From: Chitinophagales bacterium
Lineage (GTDB): Bacteria; Bacteroidota; Bacteroidia; Chitinophagales; Chitinophagaceae
Reading direction: 5' to 3'
Assembly (NCBI GenBank): GCA_015655015.1
Contig: JAATFV010000055.1
Location: 1-37,284, forward strand
Length of the DNA: 37,284 bases
Numbering within the stretch: position 1 is the first letter of the stretch; each line of letters starts with the position of its first letter. The position numbers and the translations under genes were made by a program. A model generated the notes under the pieces. That model was not told the DNA's origin and did no database searches. It saw only the letters and a program-made list of their open reading frames with translations. Shown here in pieces: positions 15,180 through 25,207 of the stretch.

Positions 15180-17450
15180 TTAGTATAAATTTTCATTCCA
15201 GAACCGCTCCATCGTCTCCCTCAGATGCAGCGAAGTGTTCTCCCTCTCATAGATGCCGTGGGAACGCATGGGATAGGACATCATGTCGAATTGTTTGTTA
15301 TTCCGGATCAGCTCATTGACCAGCATTTCGAAACTCTGGTAATGAACGTTGTCATCTCCCGTACCGTGTATGATCATCAGCCGGCCTTTCAGGTTCGCCG
15401 CATAATAAAGAGGAGACCCGTCATGATAACCTTTCGGGTTGTCCTTCAGCAATCCCATATACCTTTCCTGGTAGGTCGCATCGTAGAGCCGTTGATCGGA
15501 AACAAAAGACACCGCCAGACCTGCCTTGTAAATGTCCGGATACCGGAAAAGACAATTAAGGGTCATCTGTCCTCCCCCGCTCCATCCCCAGATCCCCACC
15601 CTTGCCGTATCGATATAAGGGAATAACGTGAAGATCTTTCGCGCCGCCTTGCTTTGATCTTCCGAGGCCAGCAGGCCGATCTGCCCATAGATGCTTTTCC
15701 GCCAGTCCCTTCCGCGGGGAACTTTCGTGCCCCTGTTATCGACACTGATCACCAGCCATCCTTTTTGAGAAAGGTATTGATGCCAGAGATCGCCTCCCGC
15801 CCAGGTATCCTGCACGGTTGAAGCAGCCGGTTCTCCATATACATAAAAGAGCAGCGGATATTTTTTCGAAGGGTCGAAGCCGGCCGGCTTTATCATCCAG
15901 GCATCCAGTTGCATTCCGCCGATATCCACTTTAAAGAATTCCCTGGGATTGAGCCCGAGCGCCGCGATCTTCTGCTCCAATTCATGATTATCTTCCAGCA
16001 CCCGGACCTCCTTGTGCAAGGGGAGGCTCACCAGGGATATCCTGTCGGGTGTGGCAGCGTTGTTGAAAGTATGGATCGCCCATTTTGCATTCGCGGATAC
16101 CTGGTAGGCATGATACCCTTCCACTCCTTCCGGAGTGACCCGCTGAGCAGTGCCGGTCCCATCCAGGCGGCTCCTGTATAAATAACGTTGGGTGAAATTC
16201 TGCGGGGAAGCGATATAGTATACATATCCGCCGGCCGGGTCGATACAATTGATATTGATGACATCGAAATCTCCTTTGGTGATCAAATGCTGCTCCTTCC
16301 CGTCCCTGGATACCTTGTATAAATGCAGCCATCCGTCCTGCTCGGTCGTCCAGGTGAAATACCGGTCCTTATCCAGCCACTTTATATTATCGTGAAGATC
16401 GAGGAAGGCCTTGTCCTGGTCGGTAAGAATATTATCGAGACGAAGGGTCTGTATATCCCCGATCCATACCCGATTCGTATTTTGGGCCCTGTTGAGCTGT
16501 TGTATCATCAGTTCCGATGAATGAGGAATAAAGTCCATCCGGGCCAGGTAATGTTCCCTGGGATCACCGGGCACAGCGAACCACCGTGTCTCCCCTCCAT
16601 TTGCAGCAACGACCCCTACCTTTACGGCAGACAGCGCCGTTCCCACTTTCGGATAAGGAAAAGGAATGGGCCTGGAATACAGGGAATCGACATTATCGAT
16701 CAGGTAGAATACGCCGGTACCCCGGGTATCGGACTGCCAGTAAGCGATGTATTTACCATCCGGGCTCCAGCGGAAACCGTCCCGGCAATCCAGCTCCTCT
16801 TCATACACCCAGTCAAATGTGCCGTTGATGATATTGTCACCGCCGTCATGCGTGACCGCGGTGATCTTTCCGGTAGCCAGGTCTTCTACATAAACGTTCT
16901 GCCGGCTCGTATAAGCTATACGGGTAGCGTCAGGAGAAAATTTGGCGAACATCAGCGAGCTTTGTTCCAGGGAGCTGCCCATACGGGCAAGTTTGCCGGT
17001 GGCCAGGTCCAGCACCCAATAATCTCCGCGGGTATTGTATCGCCAGACCCGCTGCGTGTTGGTAAAGATCAGCAGCTTTTTATTATCCTCCGACCAGCTA
17101 TAATCAGCTATCGACAGGGGCGCCTTTTCCCCCCGGGGGATAAGGCTTTTTGCGGACACGACTATGTCCCGCCTGCCTGTCTGCGCATCATAACGCACAA
17201 TATCCCGCCCTCCATATTCCTTATCCGGCTCCAGGGACGAATAACTTTTGTCATCCTTCATCCAGCGGACAGGTCCGAAACTTTTCTGTTGGTAAGTCCC
17301 TTTTGTAAAAATATTCTCCAGGGTCAGCGCGGTTTTTCCCGCAGCATCCGCGGCAGCGGGCACTGCGGTTTGCTCCTGCGCTGCTACAGATGTCCACCCG
17401 ACTTGTATGGTCAAAATAAAACCAAGCCATAAAAAATATCCTGTTTTCAT
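15180..17450 (-). CDS. Dipeptidyl peptidase IV family serine peptidase (S9B)
   Basis: A 756-residue periplasmic peptidase with a signal peptide (about 1-24, ending VAAQE). DPP-IV enzymes release Xaa-Pro or Xaa-Ala dipeptides from peptide N-termini. The N-terminal beta-propeller (about 75-480) contains FDWVYEEELDCRDGF, which includes the double-glutamate motif that binds the substrate amino group and is diagnostic for the DPP-IV branch of family S9. The alpha/beta-hydrolase domain holds the triad: S624 in GWSGGGQ, D699 in HGTGDDNVHYQS, and H731 in MRSHGIYER. The nucleophile loop has Gly where many homologues have Tyr (GWSYGG), a small change. It lies 47 bases after GH95 and 11 bases before sdaA, so co-transcription is likely. 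Confidence 0.94.
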   Translation of the reverse strand: MKTGYFLWLGFILTIQVGWTSVAAQEQTAVPAAADAAGKTALTLENIFTKGTYQQKSFGPVRWMKDDKSYSSLEPDKEYGGRDIVRYDAQTGRRDIVVSAKSLIPRGEKAPLSIADYSWSEDNKKLLIFTNTQRVWRYNTRGDYWVLDLATGKLARMGSSLEQSSLMFAKFSPDATRIAYTSRQNVYVEDLATGKITAVTHDGGDNIINGTFDWVYEEELDCRDGFRWSPDGKYIAYWQSDTRGTGVFYLIDNVDSLYSRPIPFPYPKVGTALSAVKVGVVAANGGETRWFAVPGDPREHYLARMDFIPHSSELMIQQLNRAQNTNRVWIGDIQTLRLDNILTDQDKAFLDLHDNIKWLDKDRYFTWTTEQDGWLHLYKVSRDGKEQHLITKGDFDVININCIDPAGGYVYYIASPQNFTQRYLYRSRLDGTGTAQRVTPEGVEGYHAYQVSANAKWAIHTFNNAATPDRISLVSLPLHKEVRVLEDNHELEQKIAALGLNPREFFKVDIGGMQLDAWMIKPAGFDPSKKYPLLFYVYGEPAASTVQDTWAGGDLWHQYLSQKGWLVISVDNRGTKVPRGRDWRKSIYGQIGLLASEDQSKAARKIFTLFPYIDTARVGIWGWSGGGQMTLNCLFRYPDIYKAGLAVSFVSDQRLYDATYQERYMGLLKDNPKGYHDGSPLYYAANLKGRLMIIHGTGDDNVHYQSFEMLVNELIRNNKQFDMMSYPMRSHGIYERENTSLHLRETMERFWNENLY

Positions 17451-17497
17451 CCGTCAGTTTTTTTTATTAGTACGTTCGATATTTCTTCCTTCCCTCT

Positions 17498-19966
17498 TTA
17501 TTTTGTCGGTTGCAGGGTATAGTGCTGCCCTTTTTCGGTGGGGAACTCCAGGAAACCGTCCTTCGTTATACGGGTATGTACTTTTTTCCCATTGACCGTG
17601 ACCGTCATAGGTCCCCTGACCAGCACCCGGCAGAGCTGTCCCTGCCGGGACAATATAACGGCATTGGACACCTGCCCGTTTTTCCACTTCATGGCCAGCT
17701 CGAAAGCGCCCCGGGTGCATACCCCTTTGAATTCGCCGTCCTTCCATTCGCCCGGCAGGGCAGGAAGCAGTCCGATCATCCCTTCATGCGACTGCACCAG
17801 CATTTCGCTGATGGCAGCCGTCAGGCCCAATGATCCGTCCACCTGGACGGGGAATCCATGGTTTCCAAAAAACTGGGGATTGGAAGCGTCCCTCAAATAA
17901 CCATTCAAAACAGAATAGGCATGATCCCCATCCCGCAGCCTGGCCCATAAGGCAACCTTCCAGGCACGGGACCATTCTGCGGAAGAATCCCCCCGGAGCA
18001 CGAGCAATTTTTTGCAGGCGTCGATCCACTGAGGCGTATGCCGTATCGAAAAAACATTCCCGGGGTACAGGCCATATAACGGCGACATATGACGATGGGG
18101 ATGTTCCGTCTGTCCCCAGTCTTCCGCCCATTCCTGCAGGGCTCCGTCCTGCCCTATCTGCGGGGGAACAAGCCGGCTCCTTGCCGCCCTGGCTTTGCCG
18201 GCCATATCCGGGTCTTGCTGCAGCAGCGACGCAGCTTCCGCATATTCCCCGAAGAGATCCGTCAGTATCTGCATGTCGATGGAAGATCCGGCGCAAATGG
18301 AAGTACCGGGAAGAAAAGAACCTGTCACTTCGTCGAAGTATTTTCCGTTTCCCCGCCTGGCCGGGAAATTCTCCGGGGAAGTGGAGGGGTTGGTCACCAG
18401 CCATTTACCATTGGGCTGTTCTACGAGGAAATCCAGGAAGAACTGTACCGAGCCCTTTAAAATAGGATAGACTTTACGTAGATAAGCCGTATCGCCCGTA
18501 TAACGGTAATGTTCCCAGAGATGGGTGCACAGCCAGGCCCCTCCTACGGTGAAGGTTCCCCAGGTAGGTCCGTCCATAGGCGCCGCCACGCGCCAGAGAT
18601 CGGTATTCTGATGGAACACCCAGCCCCGGCAGCCATAGTGTTCCTTTGCCACTTCCGCACCCTGATCGGTAAGATCCTGTATAAGATGGAGCAGTGGCTC
18701 CGCACATTCGGAGAGGTTGGCGGATTCCACCGGCCAGTAGTTCATCTGCGTATTGATATTGGTCGTGTATTTGGCATCCCACATAGGGTTGGGATTATCA
18801 TTCCAGATCCCCTGCAGGTTGGCAGCCTGTGTCCCCGGTCTCGAAGAAGCGATCAGCACATACCGCCCGAACTGGTAAGCCAGCGCAGATAGAGAAGGAT
18901 CGGAGGCGGACCCGGCCTTTTGTTTCCTTTCATCGGTAGGCAGGAAAGAGTTCTCCGTCACCGGAAGTGTCAGCGATACCCGGTCGAACAAACCTTTATA
19001 GTCCCTGATATGCGCCGCCTTTATGACCTGGTAAGATTTCCCCGATAAGGCGGTCCGGTAACGCTCCATCCTGTCGTGCTCGTTGGCGCTGACATCCTTA
19101 TAGTTTACAAAGTTGGTAGCCGCCGTGAAATACAAGGTCACGGCGTCCGCATGTTCTACCACCAGCCTGGCGCCTTCCACTGTCATGGACCCTCCTTCCG
19201 GAACGGCTGTGATCGCTGCCTCATAACGCAGCTTCCCTTCTATGCCCATATAATCGGCGGATTTCCCCGTCAGGATCAGGCCATCTTTTCCGTTGCCGTC
19301 CATGCGGAAATAGTCCGTTGCATAGTTGGAATGCGCCTGGTTACGCACCCCGCGAAGGGTGGCAGCAAAAGAAATACAACCGGGCTTATCCGCCGTCAGC
19401 CGGATGGCGATCACCTGGTCCGGTTCAGAGGCGAGCACATCCCTGCGATAGGTGACACCATCAGCAGTATATTGTACGCTGGCGATACCGGTCTCCAGGT
19501 CAAGCCAGCGCTTGTACCCGGATATATCCTTCTGCCCGGTAAAAAAAAGATGAAGATCCGCCAGGGACTGGTATTTCTGCTGCTCTACCGGGTATCCCAT
19601 GAGGGCCCGTCCGAAAAGATCATGCGCCTTCCGAAACTCGCCGTTAAAAACAAGCTGCTGCACTTCCGGAAGTTTTTTATATCCTCCCTTTACAACCGTT
19701 GAATACGGGCCGCCCGTCCAATACGTATCTTCGTTCAGCTGTATCCGTTCTTCTCCGGCCCGTCCGAATACCATACCGCCCATCCTTCCGTTGCCCACCG
19801 GCAAAGCGTCTTCCCATACAGCAGCCGGCGCCTTATACCATAGTAAAGCAGATGGATCGAATTCCTTCCGGTCAATACTTCCGGCGATCCGCTCTTCCTG
19901 TGCCTGTACACGGAGCATACCGGACAGGATCACGGGCAAAAAGAACATTTTTATTGTCTTTCCCAT
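17498..19966 (-). CDS. Glycoside hydrolase family 95 protein, probable alpha-L-fucosidase
   Basis: An 822-residue exported enzyme (signal peptide about 1-23, ending RVQAQ). GH95 enzymes invert the anomeric centre and remove terminal alpha-1,2-L-fucose, or in some members alpha-L-galactose, from glycans. Family signatures: WEDALPVGNGRMGGMVFG (51-68) and ERIQLNEDTYWTGGP (73-87) in the N-terminal beta domain, NINTQMNYWP in the (alpha/alpha)6 barrel, NPSTSPEN and QVDGSLGLTAAI. By analogy with Bifidobacterium AfcA, N403, N405, E532 and D710 would form the catalytic centre. Length is normal for the family. It is the only glycosidase in this locus, following susD after about 115 bases and preceding the peptidase gene, so its substrate may be a fucosylated peptide. 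Confidence 0.94.
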   Translation of the reverse strand: MGKTIKMFFLPVILSGMLRVQAQEERIAGSIDRKEFDPSALLWYKAPAAVWEDALPVGNGRMGGMVFGRAGEERIQLNEDTYWTGGPYSTVVKGGYKKLPEVQQLVFNGEFRKAHDLFGRALMGYPVEQQKYQSLADLHLFFTGQKDISGYKRWLDLETGIASVQYTADGVTYRRDVLASEPDQVIAIRLTADKPGCISFAATLRGVRNQAHSNYATDYFRMDGNGKDGLILTGKSADYMGIEGKLRYEAAITAVPEGGSMTVEGARLVVEHADAVTLYFTAATNFVNYKDVSANEHDRMERYRTALSGKSYQVIKAAHIRDYKGLFDRVSLTLPVTENSFLPTDERKQKAGSASDPSLSALAYQFGRYVLIASSRPGTQAANLQGIWNDNPNPMWDAKYTTNINTQMNYWPVESANLSECAEPLLHLIQDLTDQGAEVAKEHYGCRGWVFHQNTDLWRVAAPMDGPTWGTFTVGGAWLCTHLWEHYRYTGDTAYLRKVYPILKGSVQFFLDFLVEQPNGKWLVTNPSTSPENFPARRGNGKYFDEVTGSFLPGTSICAGSSIDMQILTDLFGEYAEAASLLQQDPDMAGKARAARSRLVPPQIGQDGALQEWAEDWGQTEHPHRHMSPLYGLYPGNVFSIRHTPQWIDACKKLLVLRGDSSAEWSRAWKVALWARLRDGDHAYSVLNGYLRDASNPQFFGNHGFPVQVDGSLGLTAAISEMLVQSHEGMIGLLPALPGEWKDGEFKGVCTRGAFELAMKWKNGQVSNAVILSRQGQLCRVLVRGPMTVTVNGKKVHTRITKDGFLEFPTEKGQHYTLQPTK

Positions 19967-20021
19967 TATTTGTAATTGAAACTTGCTGTTTCTGAAAAAT
20001 CAGTTTTCTGTCAAAGGGATC

Positions 20022-20092
20022 GGCGTGCAGCTCAATACTGGCCGCTCAATGCTTGCCGCTCAAAACGGGCAGCCCATCCCTCAATGCACGCC
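20022..20092. repeat. Three 14-bp tandem repeats enclosed by an 8-bp inverted repeat
   Basis: Between the SusD stop and the GH95 start lie three tandem 14-mers: GCTCAATACTGGCC (20030-20043), GCTCAATGCTTGCC (20044-20057) and a diverged third copy (20058-20071). They are enclosed by GGCGTGCA (20022-20029) and its exact reverse complement TGCACGCC (20085-20092), the latter within the last codons of susD. In the transcript this should fold into a long stem-loop at the 3' end of susD. Such intercistronic structures can protect the upstream susCD message or lower downstream expression; the role here is inferred. Confidence 0.6.
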
Positions 20093-21547
20093 CGTGCGGG
20101 TATCCCACCACATCTGCTGCCCCCAGAACAGCTGGCTGGCCGCATCGATGCCCGTCGTGTGCGGGGTGAGATTGGCGGCATTCAGCTGGGACTCATTTTC
20201 CGGATAGGGATACCGGAAAGCCGGCCTGTTATGCGAGCCTTTGTAGTCATAGGGAATATCGGTCATTAGCGGGATATCCGTCCTTCGGGCTTCCGCCCAG
20301 GCCTCACTGCTCTCTTTAAAAAGGGCGATCCATTTCTGCAGGTAGATCTTTTTCAGATCGGAGGCGTCATTGGACCATACCACTCCGGGGCCGGCCAGGT
20401 AAGCGGAAGGGTCGCTAATGCCGTTCTCGGCAAGGGAGGCTGTGATGGCAGCATTGTAGGCCATGTGTGCATCGCCGGTCACGATTCCCCGCTGGCAGGC
20501 TTCCGCTTTTATGAAGGCCACTTCCGGGTAACGGAGAAAGGGAGAGAAACCCATCGCCGTGCCGGCGAAACGGACTCCGATGGCTGAGACGGTATTGGGA
20601 GTGAAATCGCTGTTGGGGCTGCCTATTTTATATCCCCGGTAAAGACCGTCGGTCGCCGCAGGCAGCGCGTATACAGGTAACCGGGGGTCATTGAATTTTT
20701 GCAGGGTATCGACCAGGTTCGAGCACATTCCGTAATCATTCCTCTTTGACAGGACCATGAAAGAATACCAGGGCTCCGGATAGGGAGAGACTCCCGGCCA
20801 GATCAGGTTAGCGTCGTCGCCATTATTCTCCATCACGGGATAAGTGCCCGGATCATTCAAGATCTCCTTCAATACGGCCCCGGCCGTACCGGGGTCCACA
20901 TTGGACATACGAATAGCTACCCGGAGACGAAGGGAGTTACAGAACTTTTTCCACTTAAGCAGATCGCCGTTGAAAAGAATATCGCCGCTGCCCAGCTGAT
21001 CGATCGAACCCTGATTGAAAAGACCGGCCGCGTTCTTCAATTCATCCAGGATGGAGGCATAGATAGCCTGCTGTGTATCGTATACGGGAGTGATGACGCC
21101 GGAATCTCCTTTAAGGGCCTGGGAATAAGGGATATCCTTCCAGTAGTCCGTAGCTTTCTGGGCCAGAAAGGCCTTCAGGGTCATAGCTGCTGCCCGCATA
21201 TTCCGGTTGCTGTCCTTTTGAGTGGCATTGATTATTTTCTGCAGGTCATTCAGGGTATGATAGGTGGTGGTCCAATGGCCCCCTACGATGGCGGCGCGGT
21301 ATTCATAAAAAGCGCCTACCTGGAAATAACAGGTCTGCCCCGAGTAGGTGCCTGCGTAGAACATGCCAAGCCGTTCTCCTTCGAAGAGGCCCGCGATGGA
21401 ATAGATGGAGTTGCCCAATATATTGGTTTCCGGCGCTACGGTCGGGGAATTGGGGTTCGTATTCATCTGATCGAACTTTTTGGTGCAGGCGCTTATGGTC
21501 AATAAGGCCAGACAGGCAAAGATCTTTATTGGTGTATTTGCGTTCAT
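20081..21547 (-). CDS. SusD/RagB family outer-membrane lipoprotein (SusD-like_2 type)
   Basis: A surface lipoprotein of 488 residues and partner of the STN-containing SusC encoded just upstream. The lipoprotein signal IFACLALLTISACTKK places the lipidated cysteine near residue 21. DQMNTNPNSPT follows, a usual SusD N-terminal motif. IYLQKWIALFKESSEAWAEA and RRTDIPLM near the C-terminus are typical of the SusD-like_2 group. I start it at the ATG at 21547 (MNANTP); the frame extends to a TTG at 21562. It follows susC closely. Its 3' end forms one arm of the inverted repeat at 20022-20092. Confidence 0.94.
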   Translation of the reverse strand: MNANTPIKIFACLALLTISACTKKFDQMNTNPNSPTVAPETNILGNSIYSIAGLFEGERLGMFYAGTYSGQTCYFQVGAFYEYRAAIVGGHWTTTYHTLNDLQKIINATQKDSNRNMRAAAMTLKAFLAQKATDYWKDIPYSQALKGDSGVITPVYDTQQAIYASILDELKNAAGLFNQGSIDQLGSGDILFNGDLLKWKKFCNSLRLRVAIRMSNVDPGTAGAVLKEILNDPGTYPVMENNGDDANLIWPGVSPYPEPWYSFMVLSKRNDYGMCSNLVDTLQKFNDPRLPVYALPAATDGLYRGYKIGSPNSDFTPNTVSAIGVRFAGTAMGFSPFLRYPEVAFIKAEACQRGIVTGDAHMAYNAAITASLAENGISDPSAYLAGPGVVWSNDASDLKKIYLQKWIALFKESSEAWAEARRTDIPLMTDIPYDYKGSHNRPAFRYPYPENESQLNAANLTPHTTGIDAASQLFWGQQMWWDTRTGVH

Positions 21548-21580
21548 GGGAAATCTTTTCAATTAGTCAATAACTTACTA

Positions 21581-24500
21581 TCAAAAGCTTACTTGTAATT
21601 TCACGCCCAGGCTCCGGGCCGGCGGGATCTGGAATACTTCTATTCCTACGCCGCTGTTGGTGGAGCCTACGCCTGTTTCGGGATCTATGTGGGCCGTATT
21701 GGACTTATCAGTATACAAGAGGAGCAGGTTCCTTCCCACCAGGGATACATTCGCGGATTTAATGACCTTCGTATTTTTTACAGGAATGGAATACCCGAAT
21801 ACCACTTCGCGCAGCTTGATGTAGGTGGACTTGAAAACAGCGGGCTCCACGATACTCCAGTTATAATCTCCATGGAAATAATCGTATGCATTTACGCGCT
21901 GGGTGTTGGGCTTCCCGTCCTGCGTGACGCCTTTTATGATCATTCCGTCTTTACGGACATTGCCGTCCACCGTCTCCTGCAATACCCCTGTTATACGATC
22001 ATGCCAGGCAGTAAAGCTGAACATATCCCCACCCCAGCGGAAATCAACGAGGAAGCTAAGATAGAAATGCCGGTAGGAAAATTCATTGTTAATACCGCCT
22101 GTCCAGGACGGAGAGACATTCCCGAGGTCCACATTGGTGGCTGGCTGGGGCAATCCCTTGGCATCCACGATAATGTTACCGGCGGCATCTCTCAGGTAAC
22201 CGCCTCCGAACATTTCCCCCCATGACTTACCGGGTACTGCTTCGACCTGTACGTTCACGTTGGGCCCCAGGTTGTAGGATTGGAGATCCCCGAATAATTT
22301 GTTGACCTTATTTTTATTCTTCGCCCAATTGACCGTTACGCCCCAGTTGAGTCCGTTGGAAGATTGCAGGATCTTGCCGTTCAGGGACACCTCCGCGCCA
22401 CGGTTCTCTATTTCGCCGGCATTGATCAGCATAGCGGAATAACCGGAAGGATTGGAGATATTGACAGACATGATCTGGTTGCGGGTCCTGGTATCATAAT
22501 AAGACAGATTGAGCCCCAGCCGGTCCCGAAAGAATTTAAGCTCCGTACCAAATTCCACGGAAAGGGTCTTTTCCGGTTTGAGGTTCAGCGGGGGAATCGT
22601 GGAAGGAGAAGTAAAAAAAGCCGTTCCATTCCAGGGACTGCTGCCGGAGCTGTAAACGGCCAGGGTCTGGTAAGGATCCGTATCCTTGCCTACCTGCGCC
22701 CAGCTTGCGCGTAATTTTCCATATGACAAAAAAGGCGACCGGATATTGAGCGCATCGGAGAAGACCCAGCCAAGGCTGACGGAAGGATAGAAATAGGAAC
22801 GATTATTGGCCGGCAGAGTAGAGCTCCAATCGTTACGGCCCGTTATGCCCAGGTATAAATAATCCCGGTAAGAAAAGTTTACGGCCCCATAAACGCTCTG
22901 GGTCTCTTTTTCACTTTTGTACATAGACGTGCTCGCCTGGCCTTTGACGTTCCCGATCGTGTACAGGTCAGGGATAGTAAGCTGCGAGGCGCCAAGGGTC
23001 ATATCCCGGTAATTGCTGTGGTCGTAATTAGCGCCGAACACGCCGTCGATGCCGATGGTCTCGCTGAGCTTCTTATTGAGCAGCAGGATCAGGTCGGCAT
23101 TCGTCTCGCTGCGAAAGATCGTGGTCTGGCTGAAGGCTCCCCCGCTGGTGCTGAGGATCGACCGGGATTGGGTTATGCTCATGCGGGATTCATTATAAAA
23201 ATCCGTTCCCGCCCTTGCCTTGACGGACAGCCAATCATTCACTTTATACGTAACGTCCATATTCCCGAACATCCTGTTCCTGCTGAAGCCGCTGTTATTA
23301 TGCATGGCGAGATAAGGATTATCCCACCAGTAATGTTCCCAGCTATAGGGCCTTCCAAACTGGTCGTTCTTTTGCCAGTTAGCCTTGAGCGGGCCCATAT
23401 CCACCTGGCGCCCGAACCAGGCGAAGATGAACTGAGGATTATTATAAGAGTACTGACCGACGCCGAGATTGTCGCTCCATTTATTGATATAGGAACCGCT
23501 CACGGAGGCTGTCAACCGGTCTACGGGATGGATCTCGCCGCTGAAATTGAAAGTATTCTGCTTCAGTCCGGTATTAGGCGTCGTTCCCTGCTGTGTCATA
23601 TTGGACACGGACAGCCGTCCGGAGGCTTTGTCGCCGGATGCATGGAGCGCAATATTATTATCTGTAGTAAAACCCGTCTGGAAAAAATCCTTCACATTAT
23701 CGGGATGGGAGATCCAGGGCTGATCTTTCCCGGTGAACTGGTCCAGCTTCAGGCCGGCATCCAGCCGGGGACCCCAGCTTTCCTGGGACATATCGTTCAC
23801 ACCCGATCCCCTGCCATCCACATAATTGTAAGAATAGGTTTTGGCATAATCCTGGTAGGTCAATTCCGGGTGTGCCTGCTGCCATTCATATTCGCTGCCG
23901 TAATATCCCTGACCATAGGAATTCTGGTATTTTGGCAGGATATATACTTTATCCATCGTAGTGGAAGATGAGAAGTCGACGCCGATGCCGCTTTGCGATT
24001 TCCCGTTCTTGGTAGTGATGAGAATGACGCCATTGGCTGCGCGGGATCCGTATAAGGCCGCCGCATTGGCGCCCTTGAGCACGCTTACCGATTTGATATC
24101 GTCGGGGTTGATATCCGAGATGGCATTGCCATAGTCGGTTCCTCCGTTGGGATCGACGGAGGATGCCGCATTGCTGATCGGAATGCCGTCTACTACGAAC
24201 AGGGGTTGATTCTCCCCGAATGAATTGCTGCCCCTTATAACGATCCTCGAAGAGGCGCCGACCGAGCCGGAGGAACTGGTGACCTGAATGCCGGAGATCT
24301 TACCTGATAGGGCGTTCACCACATTTGTTTCCCGGGCCTTGTTGATCTCTTCCCCATTCAATTCCTGTACGGAATATCCCAGCGCCCTTTTTTTCCGGTT
24401 GATGCCGAGGGCCGTCACGACTACTTCGCCCATATTCCGCTCAGCCGGCTTCATCGCCAGGAAATAATAAGTTTCCCCGGTGACAGGTATTTCAGCGCCG

Positions 24501-25177
24501 TCCATCCCGACAAACGAGAAGGTCAGCCATTTTTCTTTTTTGTCGAATGTCAGCGAGAACCGGCCTTCCGCGTCGGTGGTGGTGCCGGCTGCCGAACCTT
24601 TTACAAACACAGAAACACCTTCAACGGGTTTTTGGTCCTGTCCGGACACGACCTTGCCGGTTATGGTCCTCGTCGTGTCCCTGGTGAAAGGGTCTGTGAA
24701 ACCTGCCTCCGGACGGCTGTTGGATCGCTGCTGTGGAAAGATCAACAGCATATTGCCATCTTCTTTACATGCCAGTCCCGTCCCTTCCAGGATCAGGTTC
24801 AATGTAAGGCTGACGGTGCGGGTCTCTTTAGAAAGATTGATATGATCATATTTGGCTACCTGCTCCAGCACATAGGACATGCGGATACCGGAAAGTTTCT
24901 CCACTTTGTACAAGGCATTGAGCAGGGGCTCATTGCGAAGCTCCAGCGTGATCTTCTTTTCGTTCATCCCCTGGCCATTGCCGGCAACGGCCAGCAGGAA
25001 CTGGGCAGAACAGAGGAACAATGGTATCAGGAATGCGCTGATTCTCATCAGGAAACGAAGGTTTTTGCCGGCCCGGGGCCTGATGAAAGCACAACGGGCA
25101 GTACTGGCTTTAGACCGAATGATTGGCGACAATAAAATATTGAAAAGCTGTGTCACGACAGCAGGCAATTTTTGCAT
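21581..25177 (-). CDS. SusC/RagA family TonB-linked receptor with STN signalling domain
   Basis: A 1198-residue outer-membrane importer. After a long N-terminus with a hydrophobic signal near 44-68 (MRISAFLIPLFLCSAQFLLA) it has an STN domain (about 75-150, ITLELRNEPLLNALYKVEKL), a carboxypeptidase-D-like domain (about 170-250), a plug with GEVVVTALGINRKKRALGYS and VLKGANAAALYGSRAANGVI, and a barrel ending LGVKLQVSF. The STN domain contacts the periplasmic part of a FecR-type anti-sigma factor, so substrate binding is probably relayed to the FecR and sigma factor encoded immediately upstream. The true start may be the internal ATG of MRISAF, since the preceding 43 residues do not look like a signal. 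It leads the susCD-GH95-DPP-IV-sdaA-pepP series. Confidence 0.95.
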   Translation of the reverse strand: MQKLPAVVTQLFNILLSPIIRSKASTARCAFIRPRAGKNLRFLMRISAFLIPLFLCSAQFLLAVAGNGQGMNEKKITLELRNEPLLNALYKVEKLSGIRMSYVLEQVAKYDHINLSKETRTVSLTLNLILEGTGLACKEDGNMLLIFPQQRSNSRPEAGFTDPFTRDTTRTITGKVVSGQDQKPVEGVSVFVKGSAAGTTTDAEGRFSLTFDKKEKWLTFSFVGMDGAEIPVTGETYYFLAMKPAERNMGEVVVTALGINRKKRALGYSVQELNGEEINKARETNVVNALSGKISGIQVTSSSGSVGASSRIVIRGSNSFGENQPLFVVDGIPISNAASSVDPNGGTDYGNAISDINPDDIKSVSVLKGANAAALYGSRAANGVILITTKNGKSQSGIGVDFSSSTTMDKVYILPKYQNSYGQGYYGSEYEWQQAHPELTYQDYAKTYSYNYVDGRGSGVNDMSQESWGPRLDAGLKLDQFTGKDQPWISHPDNVKDFFQTGFTTDNNIALHASGDKASGRLSVSNMTQQGTTPNTGLKQNTFNFSGEIHPVDRLTASVSGSYINKWSDNLGVGQYSYNNPQFIFAWFGRQVDMGPLKANWQKNDQFGRPYSWEHYWWDNPYLAMHNNSGFSRNRMFGNMDVTYKVNDWLSVKARAGTDFYNESRMSITQSRSILSTSGGAFSQTTIFRSETNADLILLLNKKLSETIGIDGVFGANYDHSNYRDMTLGASQLTIPDLYTIGNVKGQASTSMYKSEKETQSVYGAVNFSYRDYLYLGITGRNDWSSTLPANNRSYFYPSVSLGWVFSDALNIRSPFLSYGKLRASWAQVGKDTDPYQTLAVYSSGSSPWNGTAFFTSPSTIPPLNLKPEKTLSVEFGTELKFFRDRLGLNLSYYDTRTRNQIMSVNISNPSGYSAMLINAGEIENRGAEVSLNGKILQSSNGLNWGVTVNWAKNKNKVNKLFGDLQSYNLGPNVNVQVEAVPGKSWGEMFGGGYLRDAAGNIIVDAKGLPQPATNVDLGNVSPSWTGGINNEFSYRHFYLSFLVDFRWGGDMFSFTAWHDRITGVLQETVDGNVRKDGMIIKGVTQDGKPNTQRVNAYDYFHGDYNWSIVEPAVFKSTYIKLREVVFGYSIPVKNTKVIKSANVSLVGRNLLLLYTDKSNTAHIDPETGVGSTNSGVGIEVFQIPPARSLGVKLQVSF

Positions 25178-25207
25178 AAATTGCAGCAGTTAAAAGGTTA
25201 TCGAATT

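Noticed and set aside
16521..17432. A 303-codon plus-strand open frame
   Set aside because: It is antisense to the DPP-IV gene, whose catalytic motifs are clearly in the other strand.
23018..23971. A 317-codon plus-strand open frame
   Set aside because: It lies opposite the second susC; composition is that of a complement frame.
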